A DNA stretch of 64,000 bases from Massilia varians (GCF_027923905.1 NZ_AP026966.1:5271001-5335000), one strand, 5' to 3'. Shown: positions 37,922 to 48,085, counted from the first letter of the stretch. Program-made: numbers and translations. The notes: generated by a model not told the origin, from the sequence alone.

Positions 37922-40251
37922 TCAGCGGGCCAGGTGCCTGTTAACCGCCGCCGCCACATCCTGCGGGCTGACCGGCTTGACCAGGTGATCGTCGAAGCCC
38001 GCCTCCAGCGTGGCGCTGCGGTCCTGCTGCTGGCCCCAGCCCGTCACCGCGACCAGCGCCACCTTTTCGCCCCAGTCCTGCGCCCGCACCCAGCGCGCCA
38101 CCTCGATGCCGTTCGCGTGCGGCATGCCGATGTCGAGCACCAGCGCGTCCGGCCGCCATTGCTCGGCCATCTGCATGGCCTGCCTGCCGTCGTAGGCCAC
38201 CTGGACCGTGTATCCCTCCAGGCGCAGCACCTCGCCCAGCAGGTCGGCGGCGTCGACGTTGTCGTCGGCCACCAGCAGCCGCAGGTCGGTACTGGCCGCC
38301 GCGCCGGCGCCGGCCGGGGGCTGCTCCTCGGCGAGGCCGGGCCCGATGCACGGCAGTTCGATGCGCACTGTGGTGCCGCGCCCGCTGCCTTCGCTGGAAG
38401 CCCGTACCGTGCCGCCATGCAGGTCGACCAGCATGCGCACCACCGCCAGGCCGATGCCCAGGCCCTCGGTGCCGCCGCTGACCTTCGACTGGCCCTGGGA
38501 GAACATGTCGAACACGGTGTCCAGCTGGTCTCCGGCGATCCCGGCGCCGTTGTCGGTGACGGCGACGACGGCCCGCCCCGCCTCGCTGGCGGCACGGACC
38601 GTGATGAGGCCGTGTGCGGGCGTGAACTTGGCGGCATTGTTCAGGACATTGCTGATCACCTGGGTCAGCCGGACCTCGTCGCCCAGCACCATGATGGGCG
38701 CGGCCGGCAGGTCGAAGCGGATGTCGTGGCCGAGCGACTCGATCAGCGCCCGCGTGCTTTCGCAGGCCTGCTCGATCGTCCGCCGCAGGTCGACCGGACG
38801 GGTATCGAGCACGACGCGGTTCAGGGTCATGCGGCTCAGGTCGAGCAGGTCGTCGAGCAGGCGGCTCATGTGGCGGGTCTGGCGCGTGATGACGTCGCGG
38901 GCCTTGCCGATGGCGGCGGGCGAGCTCGCATGACGCAGCATCTCGACCGAGTAGCCGATCGCGGCCATCGGATTGCGCAGCTCGTGCGCCAGCACCGACA
39001 GGAATTCGCTTTTCTGGCGGTTCGCCTTTTCCAGTTCGCGCTGGACGTCCTTCAGGCCGGTGACGTCCATGACCGCCGCGACCGCCCCGCGCACGCGACC
39101 CTGCGCATCGAACAGCGGCGCCGCATTCACCAGCATGGTGAGCGAACGTCCGTCGTGGAACTGCACGTCGAGCTCCTCGCCGCGCACCGGCTTGCCGAGC
39201 CGCGCCGCCACCCGCATCGGCCAGTCGGCCGGCGCGAGGGCTTGCCCGGCGCGCAGGTAGCGGTAGGGGCGCTGGTCGGTGTCGATGCGGTCGTATCCGT
39301 TGCCGTGGCCGACGCCGAGCAGCGCGGAAAAATAGGGCGTGATGCTGATGTTCTGCGCCGCGGCGTCGTGGCTGATCGCGATGCCGACCGGCAGCACGTC
39401 GATGATGGTCTGCAGCTCTTCGCGCTGCTTGCGCTGCGCTCCTTCGCCATCACCTCGGCCGTCACGTCGCGCAGCGTGCCGATGACCAGGCGCGCCCGGC
39501 TGCCGTCATGCTGCAGCAGCTTGGCGCTGCCGGCGAGCCAGCGCAGCTCGCCGTCCGCGCCGAGCACGCGGAACTCGGCGGCGACGCGGCTGGTCCCGTC
39601 CAGGACCTTGCCCCAGAGGGCGTGCAGCCCGGCGAGGTCCTCGGGATGCACCTGGGCCAGCGCCTCGGCAGGGCTGGCATGCACGAAGCCGGGCGGGTGG
39701 CCGAACATCGGGCCGGCGTCGTCCGAGCAGGACAGCTGCCCGCCGGCCAGGTCGGCCTGCCAGGTCGCCATGCCCGCCGACTGCAGCGCGACCTCGAGGC
39801 GCGCCCTGGCCAGCGATTCGCGCGCCCTCGATGCCTGCAGCCTAGCGCGGTTGCTCACCCGCTCGAAGCAGGCCAGCACGGCGAACGGCACGCGCGGATA
39901 GTGCTTGGGCGTCTTGGTGATGTAGTCGTCCAGCCCCTCTTTCATGGCATCGACGGCGACTTCCTCGTTGCCGCTTCCGGTGAACATGATGACCGGCACC
40001 TGGGGATAGCGCGCCTTGATCTCACGCAGGACCTCGGTGCCGACCGTCCAGCGCAGCCGGTAGTCGGTGACCGCGACCTCGAAGCCGCCGGCGGCGAGCG
40101 CCTCGGCCAGCGCCGCGGCGTCGCTGATGTGGCGCACCTCGACCTGTTCGATGCGCAGCCGCAGCTCGCGCTCGACCAGGGCGCGGTCGTCGGGATTGTC
40201 GTCGATGAGCAGGACCCGCAGCGGTCCCGGGTTGAAAACTTGATCAGGCAT
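37922..40251 (-). pseudogene. Hybrid sensor kinase REC-PAS-PAS-HisKA-HATPase-REC, frameshifted
   Basis: Two minus-strand frames form one protein of about 775 residues. The first (from ATG 40251) has a receiver (LLIDDNPDD, VTDYRLRW) and a PAS domain (WQADLAGGQL...) up to RDVTAEVMAKE. After that it reads out of frame to 39127. The second continues KQREELQTIIDVLPVGIAIS, a PAS domain, the H-box EFLSVLAHELRNPMAA, an ATPase domain (NVLNNAAKF, GLGIGLAVV) and a C-terminal receiver (LVADDNVDA, LVLDIGMP). The break is near 39437-39442; one extra base (GAGGCG for GAGCG) restores it. It could be mis-annotated as two genes. Confidence 0.85.
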
Positions 40252-41731
40252 TGGGCAACTCGATCCAGAAATTCGATCCGACGCCGGGCGCGGCCTCGAC
40301 GCCGACGCTGCCGTTCATGCGCTCGACGCCTTTCTTGACGATCGCCAGGCCGATGCCGGTGCCCGGATATTCCTCTTCGCCGTGCAGGCGCTCGAACACG
40401 TTGAACACACGCGCCCTGGCCTCGTCGGCCATGCCGATGCCGTTGTCCTGCACCTCGATGCGCACCGCGCGTCCGTGGGCGCGCGCCACCACCTGCACCG
40501 CGGCATGGGTGTCGGGCCGCACGAACTTGACGGCATTGGCGAGCAGGTTGGCGAGCGCCTGCACCAGCACCGGGCGGTGCGCGCGCACCACCAGGTCCTC
40601 GGGGACGTCGATCTGGATGTCGGCCGCCTGGTAGGCCGGCTCGCCCTGCAGGCTGGCGCCGGCATCGTTCACCACGTCGCGCAGCGGCAGGAGGTCGGTG
40701 CAGATCTCGGCGCGCGACAGGCGCGCGAACTCGAGCAGGTCGGACACCATCAGGTCGATGCGGCGGGCAATCGCGTTGATCCGGTCGACGTACTGCTCGA
40801 AGTTGCTGAAGTCCCGCGCCGACAAGTCCTGGCGCAGCGCCGCCGCGTAGCCCTGGATGGTGCGCAGCGGCTCGCGCAGGTCGTGCGAGACCGAGAAGCC
40901 GAAGGTTTCCAGGGCTTCGTTGGCTTCCTGCAGCTGGCGGGTGCGCTCGACGATGCGCTGCTCCAGCTCGGCGTTGAGGCGGTGGATCTCGGCGCCGGCG
41001 CGGCGCAGCGAGGCGGCGTCTTCGACGATGCCGTCGACGGCATCGTGGCCGTTGACCCGCACCCGCACCAGCTTGACCACGTAGAAGCGCCCGGCCTCGT
41101 CGCTGGCGCCCAGTTCGGCCTGCAGCTCGGCGGCGTCGGAAACCGCCTGCAGCTGCGGCAGGCGGTCCGCAACCTGGTCCAGCAACGGATGGCGCAGCGA
41201 GCCCGGCGCGCTGGGATCGCCGCCGAGCATGGTCCAGAAGGCGCGGTTGGCTTCCTCGAGCCTGCCGTCGAGCGACATGCGGAACACGCCGAGCTGGATG
41301 TTCTCCAGCAGGGCCGCCAGCCGGGTTTCGGAGCGGATCGCGCGGGCCCGGATTTCCTTGCGGTCCAGGCAGGTGCGCACGGCGACCGGCAGGCGCGCAT
41401 AGTGGCGCGGGCTCTTGATGACGTAGTCGTCGAATCCGAGCTTCATGGCCTCGACCGCGATTTCCTGCGTCCCGGTGGCGGTGAACATGATGACCGGCAG
41501 TTGCGCGTCGAAGGCCTTGACTTGCTTGAGGATGTCCAGGCCGGTCACCCAGCGCATCTGGAAATCGGTGATCACGATGTCGACCCGCAGGCCGCCCTGG
41601 AGCTCGCGCTCCCAGGCGGCGCGGTCGCCGACCTCGCCGATGGCGCAGTCCGGCAGGTTGCGTTCGAGTTCGCGGCGCGCCAGGGCGCGGTCGTCCGGAT
41701 TGTCGTCGAGCAGCAGGATGTTCAGTGTCAT
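40244..41731 (-). CDS. Receiver-linked sensor histidine kinase (REC-PAS-HisKA-HATPase)
   Basis: A 495-residue soluble kinase. The receiver (1-125) has LLLDDNPDD, Asp56 in IVITDFQMRW and the unusual switch FDDYVIKSPRHYARLP, shared with its downstream neighbour. A PAS-like region (140-250) follows, then a coiled coil (LNAELEQRIVERTRQLQEANE), the H-box FGFSVSHDLREPLRTIQGYA and an ATPase domain (LANLLANAVKFV, DNGIGM, GTGIGLAIVKKGVERM). The ATG at 41731 is chosen. Its stop overlaps the next gene start by 8 bp. Phytochrome-type kinases have this catalytic style. The input is presumably phosphotransfer. Confidence 0.88.
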   Translation of the reverse strand: MTLNILLLDDNPDDRALARRELERNLPDCAIGEVGDRAAWERELQGGLRVDIVITDFQMRWVTGLDILKQVKAFDAQLPVIMFTATGTQEIAVEAMKLGFDDYVIKSPRHYARLPVAVRTCLDRKEIRARAIRSETRLAALLENIQLGVFRMSLDGRLEEANRAFWTMLGGDPSAPGSLRHPLLDQVADRLPQLQAVSDAAELQAELGASDEAGRFYVVKLVRVRVNGHDAVDGIVEDAASLRRAGAEIHRLNAELEQRIVERTRQLQEANEALETFGFSVSHDLREPLRTIQGYAAALRQDLSARDFSNFEQYVDRINAIARRIDLMVSDLLEFARLSRAEICTDLLPLRDVVNDAGASLQGEPAYQAADIQIDVPEDLVVRAHRPVLVQALANLLANAVKFVRPDTHAAVQVVARAHGRAVRIEVQDNGIGMADEARARVFNVFERLHGEEEYPGTGIGLAIVKKGVERMNGSVGVEAAPGVGSNFWIELPNA

Positions 41732-41741
41732 GGTAGGTGTT

Positions 41742-42230
41742 TCATTGCCACGCACCGACCGCCGGCGGCGGCACGCTCAGGTTGTTGCGAAACCAGTACA
41801 GGTCGAGCACGCCGAGCAGCTGGACCAGGCCGTGGAAGGCCACCGGTTTCAGGAGGTAGGAATTGGCGCCCAGCGCATAGGCCTTCTGGATGTCCTCGTC
41901 TTCGCTCGACGAGGTCAGCACGACCACGGGCGTCGTGGCCAGCGCGGGCTGGCTGCGTATCCAGCGCAACACCGCCAGGCCGGAGCGCTTCGGCAGTTTC
42001 AGGTCGAGCAGCACCAGGGCCGGGAGCGGATGGCGCCCGCGGTCGCCGAAACGCCCGCTGCCGTCGAGGTGGGCCACGGCTTCGTCGCCGTCGTGGACGA
42101 CCTGCAGCGCCACCGCCAGCGCGGCCTTCCTGACGGCGCGGCGCGCCAGCAGCACATCGTCCGGGTTGTCTTCCACCAGCAGGATGAGCGGCAGGCCGGC
42201 GCCGTCATCCTCGTGGTTCACGATTTCCAT
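41742..42230 (-). CDS. Single-domain response regulator, Rcp1-like
   Basis: A 162-residue stand-alone receiver without output domain. The acidic pocket is VEDNPDD, the phosphorylation site Asp76 in LVLLDLKLPKRSG, the switch threonine in VVVLTSSSED and Lys in SYLLKPVAF. The length and the RRAVRKAAL/VVHDGDEAV pattern match Rcp1-type regulators that receive phosphate from phytochrome-like kinases. It sits between two kinases in the same operon (14 bp and 10 bp gaps) and is likely the shuttle between them. Confidence 0.9.
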   Translation of the reverse strand: MEIVNHEDDGAGLPLILLVEDNPDDVLLARRAVRKAALAVALQVVHDGDEAVAHLDGSGRFGDRGRHPLPALVLLDLKLPKRSGLAVLRWIRSQPALATTPVVVLTSSSEDEDIQKAYALGANSYLLKPVAFHGLVQLLGVLDLYWFRNNLSVPPPAVGAWQ

Positions 42231-42244
42231 TCCATGCTCCTTGT

Positions 42245-44752
42245 TCAGTCGGCTGCCTGCAGGGCCAGCTCGAAGGTGGTCCCGCCGCCTTCCCGATCCA
42301 GGATCGCCACCTTGCCGTCCATGCGTTCGAGGCCTTTCCTGACGATCGCCAGGCCGATGCCGGTGCCCGGATAGCGCTCGTGGCCGTGGAGGCGCTCGAA
42401 CACCCCGAACACGTGTTCGCGGTGTTCCGGCGCGATCCCGATGCCATTATCGCCGATCGAGAGGCGCGCCACGCTTCCTTCGCGCACTCCGGAGATCCGG
42501 ATGCGCGGCACCACGCCCGTGTCGACGAACTTGATGGCGTTCGACAGCAGGTTGCCGACGACCTGAGCCAGGATGGTGGCATTCCCGCGTACCGCCGGCA
42601 GCGGCCAGGCGATGTCGAACCGTGCGCCGCTCGCGCCGATCTCGGCCTCGAGGTCGCGCAGGGCGGTTTTCACGACGGCCCCGAGGTCGACGCGCTCCAG
42701 CTGCAGTTCGGCGCGCGACAGGCGGCTGTAGGCCAGCAGGTCGGTGATCAGGCGGTCCATGCGCACCACGGCGGCCACGATGCGGTCCGCGAACATCCTG
42801 CCCTCCGCGGACATGCGCTCGCCCTCGTCCTCGACCAGGGCGGTGGCGAATCCTTCGACGTTGCGCAGCGGCGCACGCAGATCGTGGGCCACCGTGTGGG
42901 CAAAGGCGCGCAGCTCGGCATTGGCCTCGGCGATCCGTGCGGTGCGCTCCTCGACCCGCTGTTCGAGCAGCTGGTTGGCCTCGATCAGCTGGCGCTGGGC
43001 GGCCTTGATCTGCGTGACTTCGAGCAGGGCGACGACGATGCCTCGCAGTGCGCTTCCATCCAGCACCGGATAATAGCTGGCCAGCCAGTCGCGCTGCGGC
43101 GCCGCATCCGTCCCCGGACTGCTGAACTCGACGCCGGCGACCTGGCGGCGCTCGCGCCGGACCTGCTCCAGCACCTGGCTGACCCGTTCTCCCACCGACG
43201 CCGGCAACACCTCCGCCGGCGCCCGGCCCACGATGGCGCGCTTGGGCATGCCGCTCACTTCCGCCAGCGCATCGTTGAGCTCGGCCAGGCGCAGGTCGGC
43301 GCCGACCAGGCCGAGGCCGACCGGAACGGCGCGGTAGATGGTTTCGATCTGGGCCAGCCTGCTGCTGAGCGCCAGCTCGGACTCCTTGCGCGCGTGGATG
43401 TCTTCGGTCAGGCCGTGCCAGGCCACGATGGCGCCGGTGTCGGCGCGGCGCGGGTTGGCGCGCGAGCGCATCCAGCGCACCTGGCCGCCGGCGTCGCGGA
43501 TGCGGAATTCGGCGTCCCACGGTTCCCCGCTGTCCACCGCATGCGCCCAGGCCTGCAGCATCGCCGGACGGTCCTCCTCGACGACCGCGCTCGACCAGCC
43601 GCCGCCGAGGACGGTCTCGCGCGCCTGTCCCGTGAGCGCCAGCCAGCGATCCGATATGCGCTCGATGGCGCCGCCGGGCGAGGCCCGCCACGGTATCTGC
43701 GGGTTGAGCTCGATCGTGTAGCGGTAGTTGGCTTCCGACTCGGCCAGGGCGCGGGCGCGCGCATTGCGCTCGCTGACGTCGCGCAACACCAGCACCTCGC
43801 CCGCGGCCATGTCGGCCCGCGGTTCGATCGGGGCGGCGCTCAGTTCGGTGGCGTATTCGCGTCCGTTCCCGGATGCCAGCACCACGTGTTCGCCGCCGTC
43901 GGCGATGGCATCGGTCAGGTCGACCGGGCCGCCGCCCCCGCGGTCGCGAAAGCGCAACACCTGCTCCAGCCGCATGCCGACGCCACGCGCCTCGGGCATG
44001 CCGGTCAGTTCCTCCGCCACCCGGTTCATCAGGATGACATTGCCCTCCGGATCGGTCGCGATCACGCCGTCGCCGATGCTGCGCAGCGTCGCGTCGAGCC
44101 GCGCGCGTTCGGCCAGCAGGCGCGCCGCGTCGCGCGACGAGATCACCCACAGCATGACCACCAGCAGTCCGGCCACGCCGGCCGTGATCGCGAAGGCCGT
44201 GATCAGCTCGCGGCGCCCCTCCTCCACGTGCCGCTGCCGCACCTGCAGCAGGCGCTCTTCCTCGGACCGGATCAGCTGCGCCTGCGCCAGGATCCGCTGT
44301 TTGAGCGCATGCCCCGACTCCAGCACCGCCAGGTCGACCGGGCGCGCGGCGCGCCGTTCCTGCATGACACGCTCGAGCAGGTCAAGGCGCCTGCGCACCG
44401 CGTCCTCGAACGAGCGCATCGCCGCCTGCTGCCGCGGGTTGTCGAGAATCAGTGCGCGCAATTCATGGACCTCGGGCAACACGGCGTCGCGGGCCTGCCG
44501 GTAGCTGGCGATGAAGCTGTCGCTGCCGGTCAGCAGGAAACCGCGCTGGGCGGCTTCCGCTTCGCTGGTCAGCGTCAGGGCCGCCTGCACGTGCTCCAGG
44601 ACTTCGCGGGTATGGACCACCCAGCGCCAGGACGCCGACTGGTTCTGGATGCCGCGGGCCAGCACGCTGAGGGCGACGTTCAGGACCAGCAGGCTGACGA
44701 TGGTGGCGATCGTGACGGGCCCGCGCAGCTTGAGTTTTTTCATGGAAAACAT
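42245..44752 (-). CDS. Membrane sensor histidine kinase with CHASE3 and three PAS domains
   Basis: An 835-residue kinase. TM1 at about 13-32, a periplasmic CHASE3-type helical domain (about 40-185, with LTLTSEAEAAQRGFLLTG), TM2 at about 187-208, then PAS domains at roughly 220-335, 345-465 and 475-590, a coiled coil, the H-box with His623 in FAHTVAHDLRAPLRNVEG, and an ATPase domain (NLLSNAIKFVDTG, DNGIGIAP, GTGIGLAIVRKGLERM). It is the first and only membrane-bound member of a four-gene minus-strand signalling cluster and so the likely input of the phosphorelay. The signal is unknown. Confidence 0.9.
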   Translation of the reverse strand: MFSMKKLKLRGPVTIATIVSLLVLNVALSVLARGIQNQSASWRWVVHTREVLEHVQAALTLTSEAEAAQRGFLLTGSDSFIASYRQARDAVLPEVHELRALILDNPRQQAAMRSFEDAVRRRLDLLERVMQERRAARPVDLAVLESGHALKQRILAQAQLIRSEEERLLQVRQRHVEEGRRELITAFAITAGVAGLLVVMLWVISSRDAARLLAERARLDATLRSIGDGVIATDPEGNVILMNRVAEELTGMPEARGVGMRLEQVLRFRDRGGGGPVDLTDAIADGGEHVVLASGNGREYATELSAAPIEPRADMAAGEVLVLRDVSERNARARALAESEANYRYTIELNPQIPWRASPGGAIERISDRWLALTGQARETVLGGGWSSAVVEEDRPAMLQAWAHAVDSGEPWDAEFRIRDAGGQVRWMRSRANPRRADTGAIVAWHGLTEDIHARKESELALSSRLAQIETIYRAVPVGLGLVGADLRLAELNDALAEVSGMPKRAIVGRAPAEVLPASVGERVSQVLEQVRRERRQVAGVEFSSPGTDAAPQRDWLASYYPVLDGSALRGIVVALLEVTQIKAAQRQLIEANQLLEQRVEERTARIAEANAELRAFAHTVAHDLRAPLRNVEGFATALVEDEGERMSAEGRMFADRIVAAVVRMDRLITDLLAYSRLSRAELQLERVDLGAVVKTALRDLEAEIGASGARFDIAWPLPAVRGNATILAQVVGNLLSNAIKFVDTGVVPRIRISGVREGSVARLSIGDNGIGIAPEHREHVFGVFERLHGHERYPGTGIGLAIVRKGLERMDGKVAILDREGGGTTFELALQAAD

Positions 44753-44849
44753 GTCACTGCCGGTGAGGCTGGTCCGGGCAGTGACGGGATGGCGTTGCGG
44801 CTAGCATACACGAGCGGCCCGCCTGGCTGCGCTACAGAGGAGGCATGGC

Positions 44850-46337
44850 TCACCGGACCTGGATCCAGGTGGTCTTGAGCTCCGTATACTTGTCGAAGGC
44901 ATGCAGCGACTTGTCGCGCCCGTTACCCGACTGTTTATAGCCGCCGAAGGGCACCGTGATGTCGTCGTTGTCGTACTGGTTGACGTGCACCGTGCCGGCG
45001 CGTAGCGCGCGTGAAGTGCGGATCGCCTTGCCGAGGTCGGCCGTCCACACCGCCGCCGCCAGGCCGTAGGGCGTGGCGTTGGCCTGCCGCACGGCCTCGT
45101 CGAGATCGGTAAACGACAACACCGACAGCACCGGCCCGAAGATCTCCTCGCGCGCGATGCGCATGCCGGGCTCGACGCCGTCGAACAGGGTCGGCTCGAT
45201 GTACAGGCCGCCGCTGTCCGGGCGCGCCGCGCCGCCGCCCGCGAGCAGGCGCGCACCGGCCGCCTTGCCGTCCTCGATATAGCCGAGCACCGTCTTCATC
45301 TGGACCGGGTCGACGATGGCGCCCATGACGGTGTCCTCGTCCAGCGGGTCGCCCGGCGCATAGCGCGGCATCAGCGCCAGCGCCTTTTCCAGGAACGCAT
45401 CCTTGATCGCGGCTTCGACGAACAGGCGCGAGGGCGCGTTGCAGCTCTCGCCCTGGTTGAAGTAGATCGATCCGATCGCGCCTTCCACCGCGGCGTCGAG
45501 GTCGGGGCAATCGGCGCACACGATGTTGGCGGATTTGCCGCCCAGCTCGGTCCAGGCGCGCTTGAGGTTGGACTGCCCCGCCATCTGCACGATCTGCTTG
45601 CCGACCCGGGTCGAGCCGGTGAAGGCGATGCAGTCGACGTCCATGTGCAGGCCGAGCGCGCTGCCGGCCTCGAGGCCATACCCAGGCAGGACGTTGAACA
45701 CGCCCGGCGGCAGGCCTGCCTCCAGCGCCAGCTCGGCCAGGCGCAGACAGCTCAGGGGCGCCTTCTCGGACGGCTTCAGGACCAGGCTGTTGCCGCTTGC
45801 TAATGCCGGGCCGATCTTCCAGGCCGCCATCAGCAGCGGGTAGTTCCAGGGGATGATCGCCGCCACCACGCCAACGGGTTCGCGCGTGACCAGGGCCAGG
45901 CTGTCCGCGCCGGTCGGGGCCACCTGGTCGTAGATCTTGTCGATCGCCTCGCCATACCAGCGGATGCAGTTCTGGGCCAGCTGCACGTCCACGCTCAGGC
46001 TGTAGTGGATCGGCTTGCCCATGTCGAGGGTTTCCAGCAGGGCCAGCTCGTCGCGGTGCGCCAGCATCAGGTCGGCGAAGCGGACCAGCACCCGCTTGCG
46101 CGCGTCTGGCGCCATGCCGGACCAGCGGCCGTCCTCGAAGGCGCGGCGGGCGCTGGCTACGGCGGCATCGGCATCTGCGGCGTCGCAGCGCGCCACCTCG
46201 GCCAACTTGCGGCCGTCGATGGGAGAAAGACAATCGAAACGGGCGCCGGAACGCGCATCGACGCGCAATCCGTCGATGAAGGCGCGGCCGTCGATGGCCA
46301 TTTTTGCGGCCCGTTCGTGCCATGATGGAGTCGACAT
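44850..46337 (-). CDS. puuC: Aldehyde dehydrogenase, PuuC-like
   Basis: A 495-residue NAD(P)-dependent dehydrogenase that in the putrescine pathway oxidises gamma-glutamyl-gamma-aminobutyraldehyde. It has the PWNYPLLMAAWKIGPALA cofactor segment, the catalytic Glu in ELGGKSANIV and Cys in NQGESCNAPSR, EEIFGPVLSVLSF, and the C-terminal PFGGYKQSGNGRDKSLHAFDKYTELKTTW in two motifs, the last typical of PuuC/AldA relatives. The ATG at 46337 has a purine-rich leader. It is divergent from the symporter and close to spuC, puuA and puuD, which supports the pathway assignment. Confidence 0.87.
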   Translation of the reverse strand: MSTPSWHERAAKMAIDGRAFIDGLRVDARSGARFDCLSPIDGRKLAEVARCDAADADAAVASARRAFEDGRWSGMAPDARKRVLVRFADLMLAHRDELALLETLDMGKPIHYSLSVDVQLAQNCIRWYGEAIDKIYDQVAPTGADSLALVTREPVGVVAAIIPWNYPLLMAAWKIGPALASGNSLVLKPSEKAPLSCLRLAELALEAGLPPGVFNVLPGYGLEAGSALGLHMDVDCIAFTGSTRVGKQIVQMAGQSNLKRAWTELGGKSANIVCADCPDLDAAVEGAIGSIYFNQGESCNAPSRLFVEAAIKDAFLEKALALMPRYAPGDPLDEDTVMGAIVDPVQMKTVLGYIEDGKAAGARLLAGGGAARPDSGGLYIEPTLFDGVEPGMRIAREEIFGPVLSVLSFTDLDEAVRQANATPYGLAAAVWTADLGKAIRTSRALRAGTVHVNQYDNDDITVPFGGYKQSGNGRDKSLHAFDKYTELKTTWIQVR

Positions 46338-46477
46338 GTCGGTTTCCCTTCCCTGTTGAGCAACACTTCGCTCCAAATACTAGCAAACTTGATCCAACGG
46401 CCGAATTCTGCCTTTATAATCGCGGATTTTCCGCCCGTTAACTTCGCTGCCATTTTCGCCCTCGGAGCCATGACCGC

Positions 46478-47941
46478 ATGAACACCACTTTGATCGTTTT
46501 CGTCGCGCTTTACCTGCTCGGTACGCTGGGGCTTGGGGTGTGGGCGGGCACGCGGATCAAGAATACCGCCGACTTCGCCGTGGCCGGCCGCAGCCTGCCG
46601 CTGATCATGGTGATCACCACCACCTTCGCCACCTGGTTCGGCGCCGAGACCGTGATGGGCGTGCCGGCCAAGTTCGTGCAGGGCGGCCTGAACGCCATCA
46701 TCGAGGATCCGTTCGGGGCCGGCATGTGCCTGATCCTGGTCGGCCTGTTCTTCGCCAAGAAACTGTACAAGCTGAATCTGCTCACCATCGGCGACTACTA
46801 CCGCCAGCGCTACGGCAAGGGCATCGAGATTTTCTGCTCGGTGGCGATCATCCTGAGCTACCTGGGCTGGGTGGCGGCGCAGATCACCGCGCTGGGGCTG
46901 GTGTTTACGGTACTGACGGGCGGCGCCATGTCGCCGGCCATGGGCATGCTGATCGGCACCCTGGCGGTGCTGATCTACGTGGTGGTGGGCGGCTTCCTGG
47001 CCGTGGCGATCACCGACTTCGTCCAGATGATCGTGCTGGTGATCGGCCTGGCCCTGATCGCCTTCTTCGCGGCCGACCTGGCCGGCGGCGCCGACAAGGT
47101 GCTGGCGGTGGCCCAGCAGGCCGACCTGTGGCGCGTGTTGCCGGAGCCTACCTTCACCGACATGGCCTTCTTCGTGGGCGCGGCCGTCACCATGATGTTC
47201 GGCTCGATCCCGCAGCAGGACGTGTTCCAGCGCGTGATGTCGGCCAAGGACGCGCCCACCGCGCGCACCGGCGCCGTGATCGGCGGCGCCAGCTACATCC
47301 TGTTCGCCTTCGTGCCGATGTTCATCGTCACCGCGGCCGTGGTGGTGATGGGCAATTCGGCGATGGAGCTCGCCCAGAACGACTACCAGCGCCTGCTGCC
47401 GACCTTCATCATGACCAAGATGCCGCTGGTGATGCAGATCCTGTTCTTCGGCGCCCTGCTGTCGGCGATCAAGAGCACCTCCTCGGCCACCCTGCTGGCG
47501 CCGTCGACCAGCTTTGTCGAGAACATCCTCAAGAACCTGCGTCCGGGCATGAGCGACAAGCAGAACCTGCTGGCGATGCGCATCACCATCGTGATCTTCG
47601 CGGCCCTGGTGCTGACCTATGCGATCCTGATGGAAGGCACCTCGATCTACGAACTGGTATCGAGCGCCTATCAGGTGACCCTGGTGGGCGCCTTCGTGCC
47701 GCTGGTGATGGGCCTGTACTGGAAGCGCGCGACCACCCAGGGCGCGATCGTCTCGATCGGCGCGGGCATCCTGACCTGGCTGCTGTTCTTCGAAGGCGTG
47801 ACCACCTGGGGCGAGCATTTCCCGGGCCAGCTGGCCGGACTGCTGGCGGCCTTCGTCGGCATGTTCGCGGGTTCGCTGGCGCCGCAGTTCGTCCGCAACG
47901 GCGGAGAGCCGACCAAGCATATCGTCGGGGCAAGCGCCTGA
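46478..47941 (+). CDS. Sodium:solute symporter (SSS family)
   Basis: A 487-residue transporter with about 13 membrane helices, starting MNTTLIVFVALYLLGTLGLGVWAGTRI. Family marks are DFAVAGRSLPLIMVITTTFATWFGAETVMGVP split over TM1-2, the Na-binding region, and SAIKSTSSATLLAPSTSFVENI. It lies between puuC and the spuC-puuA-puuD group, so uptake of putrescine, GABA or a related amine is plausible; the family alone does not say. A strong terminator follows the stop. The promoter region contains a TATAAT at 46415-46420. Confidence 0.88.
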   Translation: MNTTLIVFVALYLLGTLGLGVWAGTRIKNTADFAVAGRSLPLIMVITTTFATWFGAETVMGVPAKFVQGGLNAIIEDPFGAGMCLILVGLFFAKKLYKLNLLTIGDYYRQRYGKGIEIFCSVAIILSYLGWVAAQITALGLVFTVLTGGAMSPAMGMLIGTLAVLIYVVVGGFLAVAITDFVQMIVLVIGLALIAFFAADLAGGADKVLAVAQQADLWRVLPEPTFTDMAFFVGAAVTMMFGSIPQQDVFQRVMSAKDAPTARTGAVIGGASYILFAFVPMFIVTAAVVVMGNSAMELAQNDYQRLLPTFIMTKMPLVMQILFFGALLSAIKSTSSATLLAPSTSFVENILKNLRPGMSDKQNLLAMRITIVIFAALVLTYAILMEGTSIYELVSSAYQVTLVGAFVPLVMGLYWKRATTQGAIVSIGAGILTWLLFFEGVTTWGEHFPGQLAGLLAAFVGMFAGSLAPQFVRNGGEPTKHIVGASA

Positions 47942-47965
47942 GTTCATACCGTTGTTCCGAACATC

Positions 47966-48010
47966 AGGGGGAGCAATGCCGCCGGCATTGCTCCCCCTGG
48001 TCTTTTGGGC
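47966..48010 (+). terminator. Terminator of the symporter gene
   Basis: A perfect 15-bp stem (47966-47980 with 47984-47998, 3-nt loop) followed by ggtcttttgg, 25 bp beyond the stop codon. Confidence 0.92.
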
Positions 48011-48020
48011 ACACGCGCAG

Positions 48021-48085
48021 CTAACCCATCCAGCCCCGCGCCGCGACTTCCTCCAGCGTCCAATCCAGGCGAACTCCGCTCCACC
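48021..48085 (-). repeat. Degraded copy of the 3' end of the aminotransferase gene
   Basis: Forty consecutive bases (48021-48060) are identical to 49392-49431, which are the stop codon and last codons of the aminotransferase. A further 25 bases align with substitutions and a 5-base loss. Read on the minus strand the copy still encodes LDWTLEEVAARGWMG and a stop, against LDLTLEEVAARGWMG in the intact gene. With the intact gene end it brackets the two-gene islet as a direct repeat. Confidence 0.9.

Noticed and set aside
46389..46420. Sigma70 promoter TTGATC-N20-TATAAT before the symporter
   Set aside because: The -10 is good but a 20-bp spacer is too long and no better -35 is evident, so only the TATAAT is mentioned.
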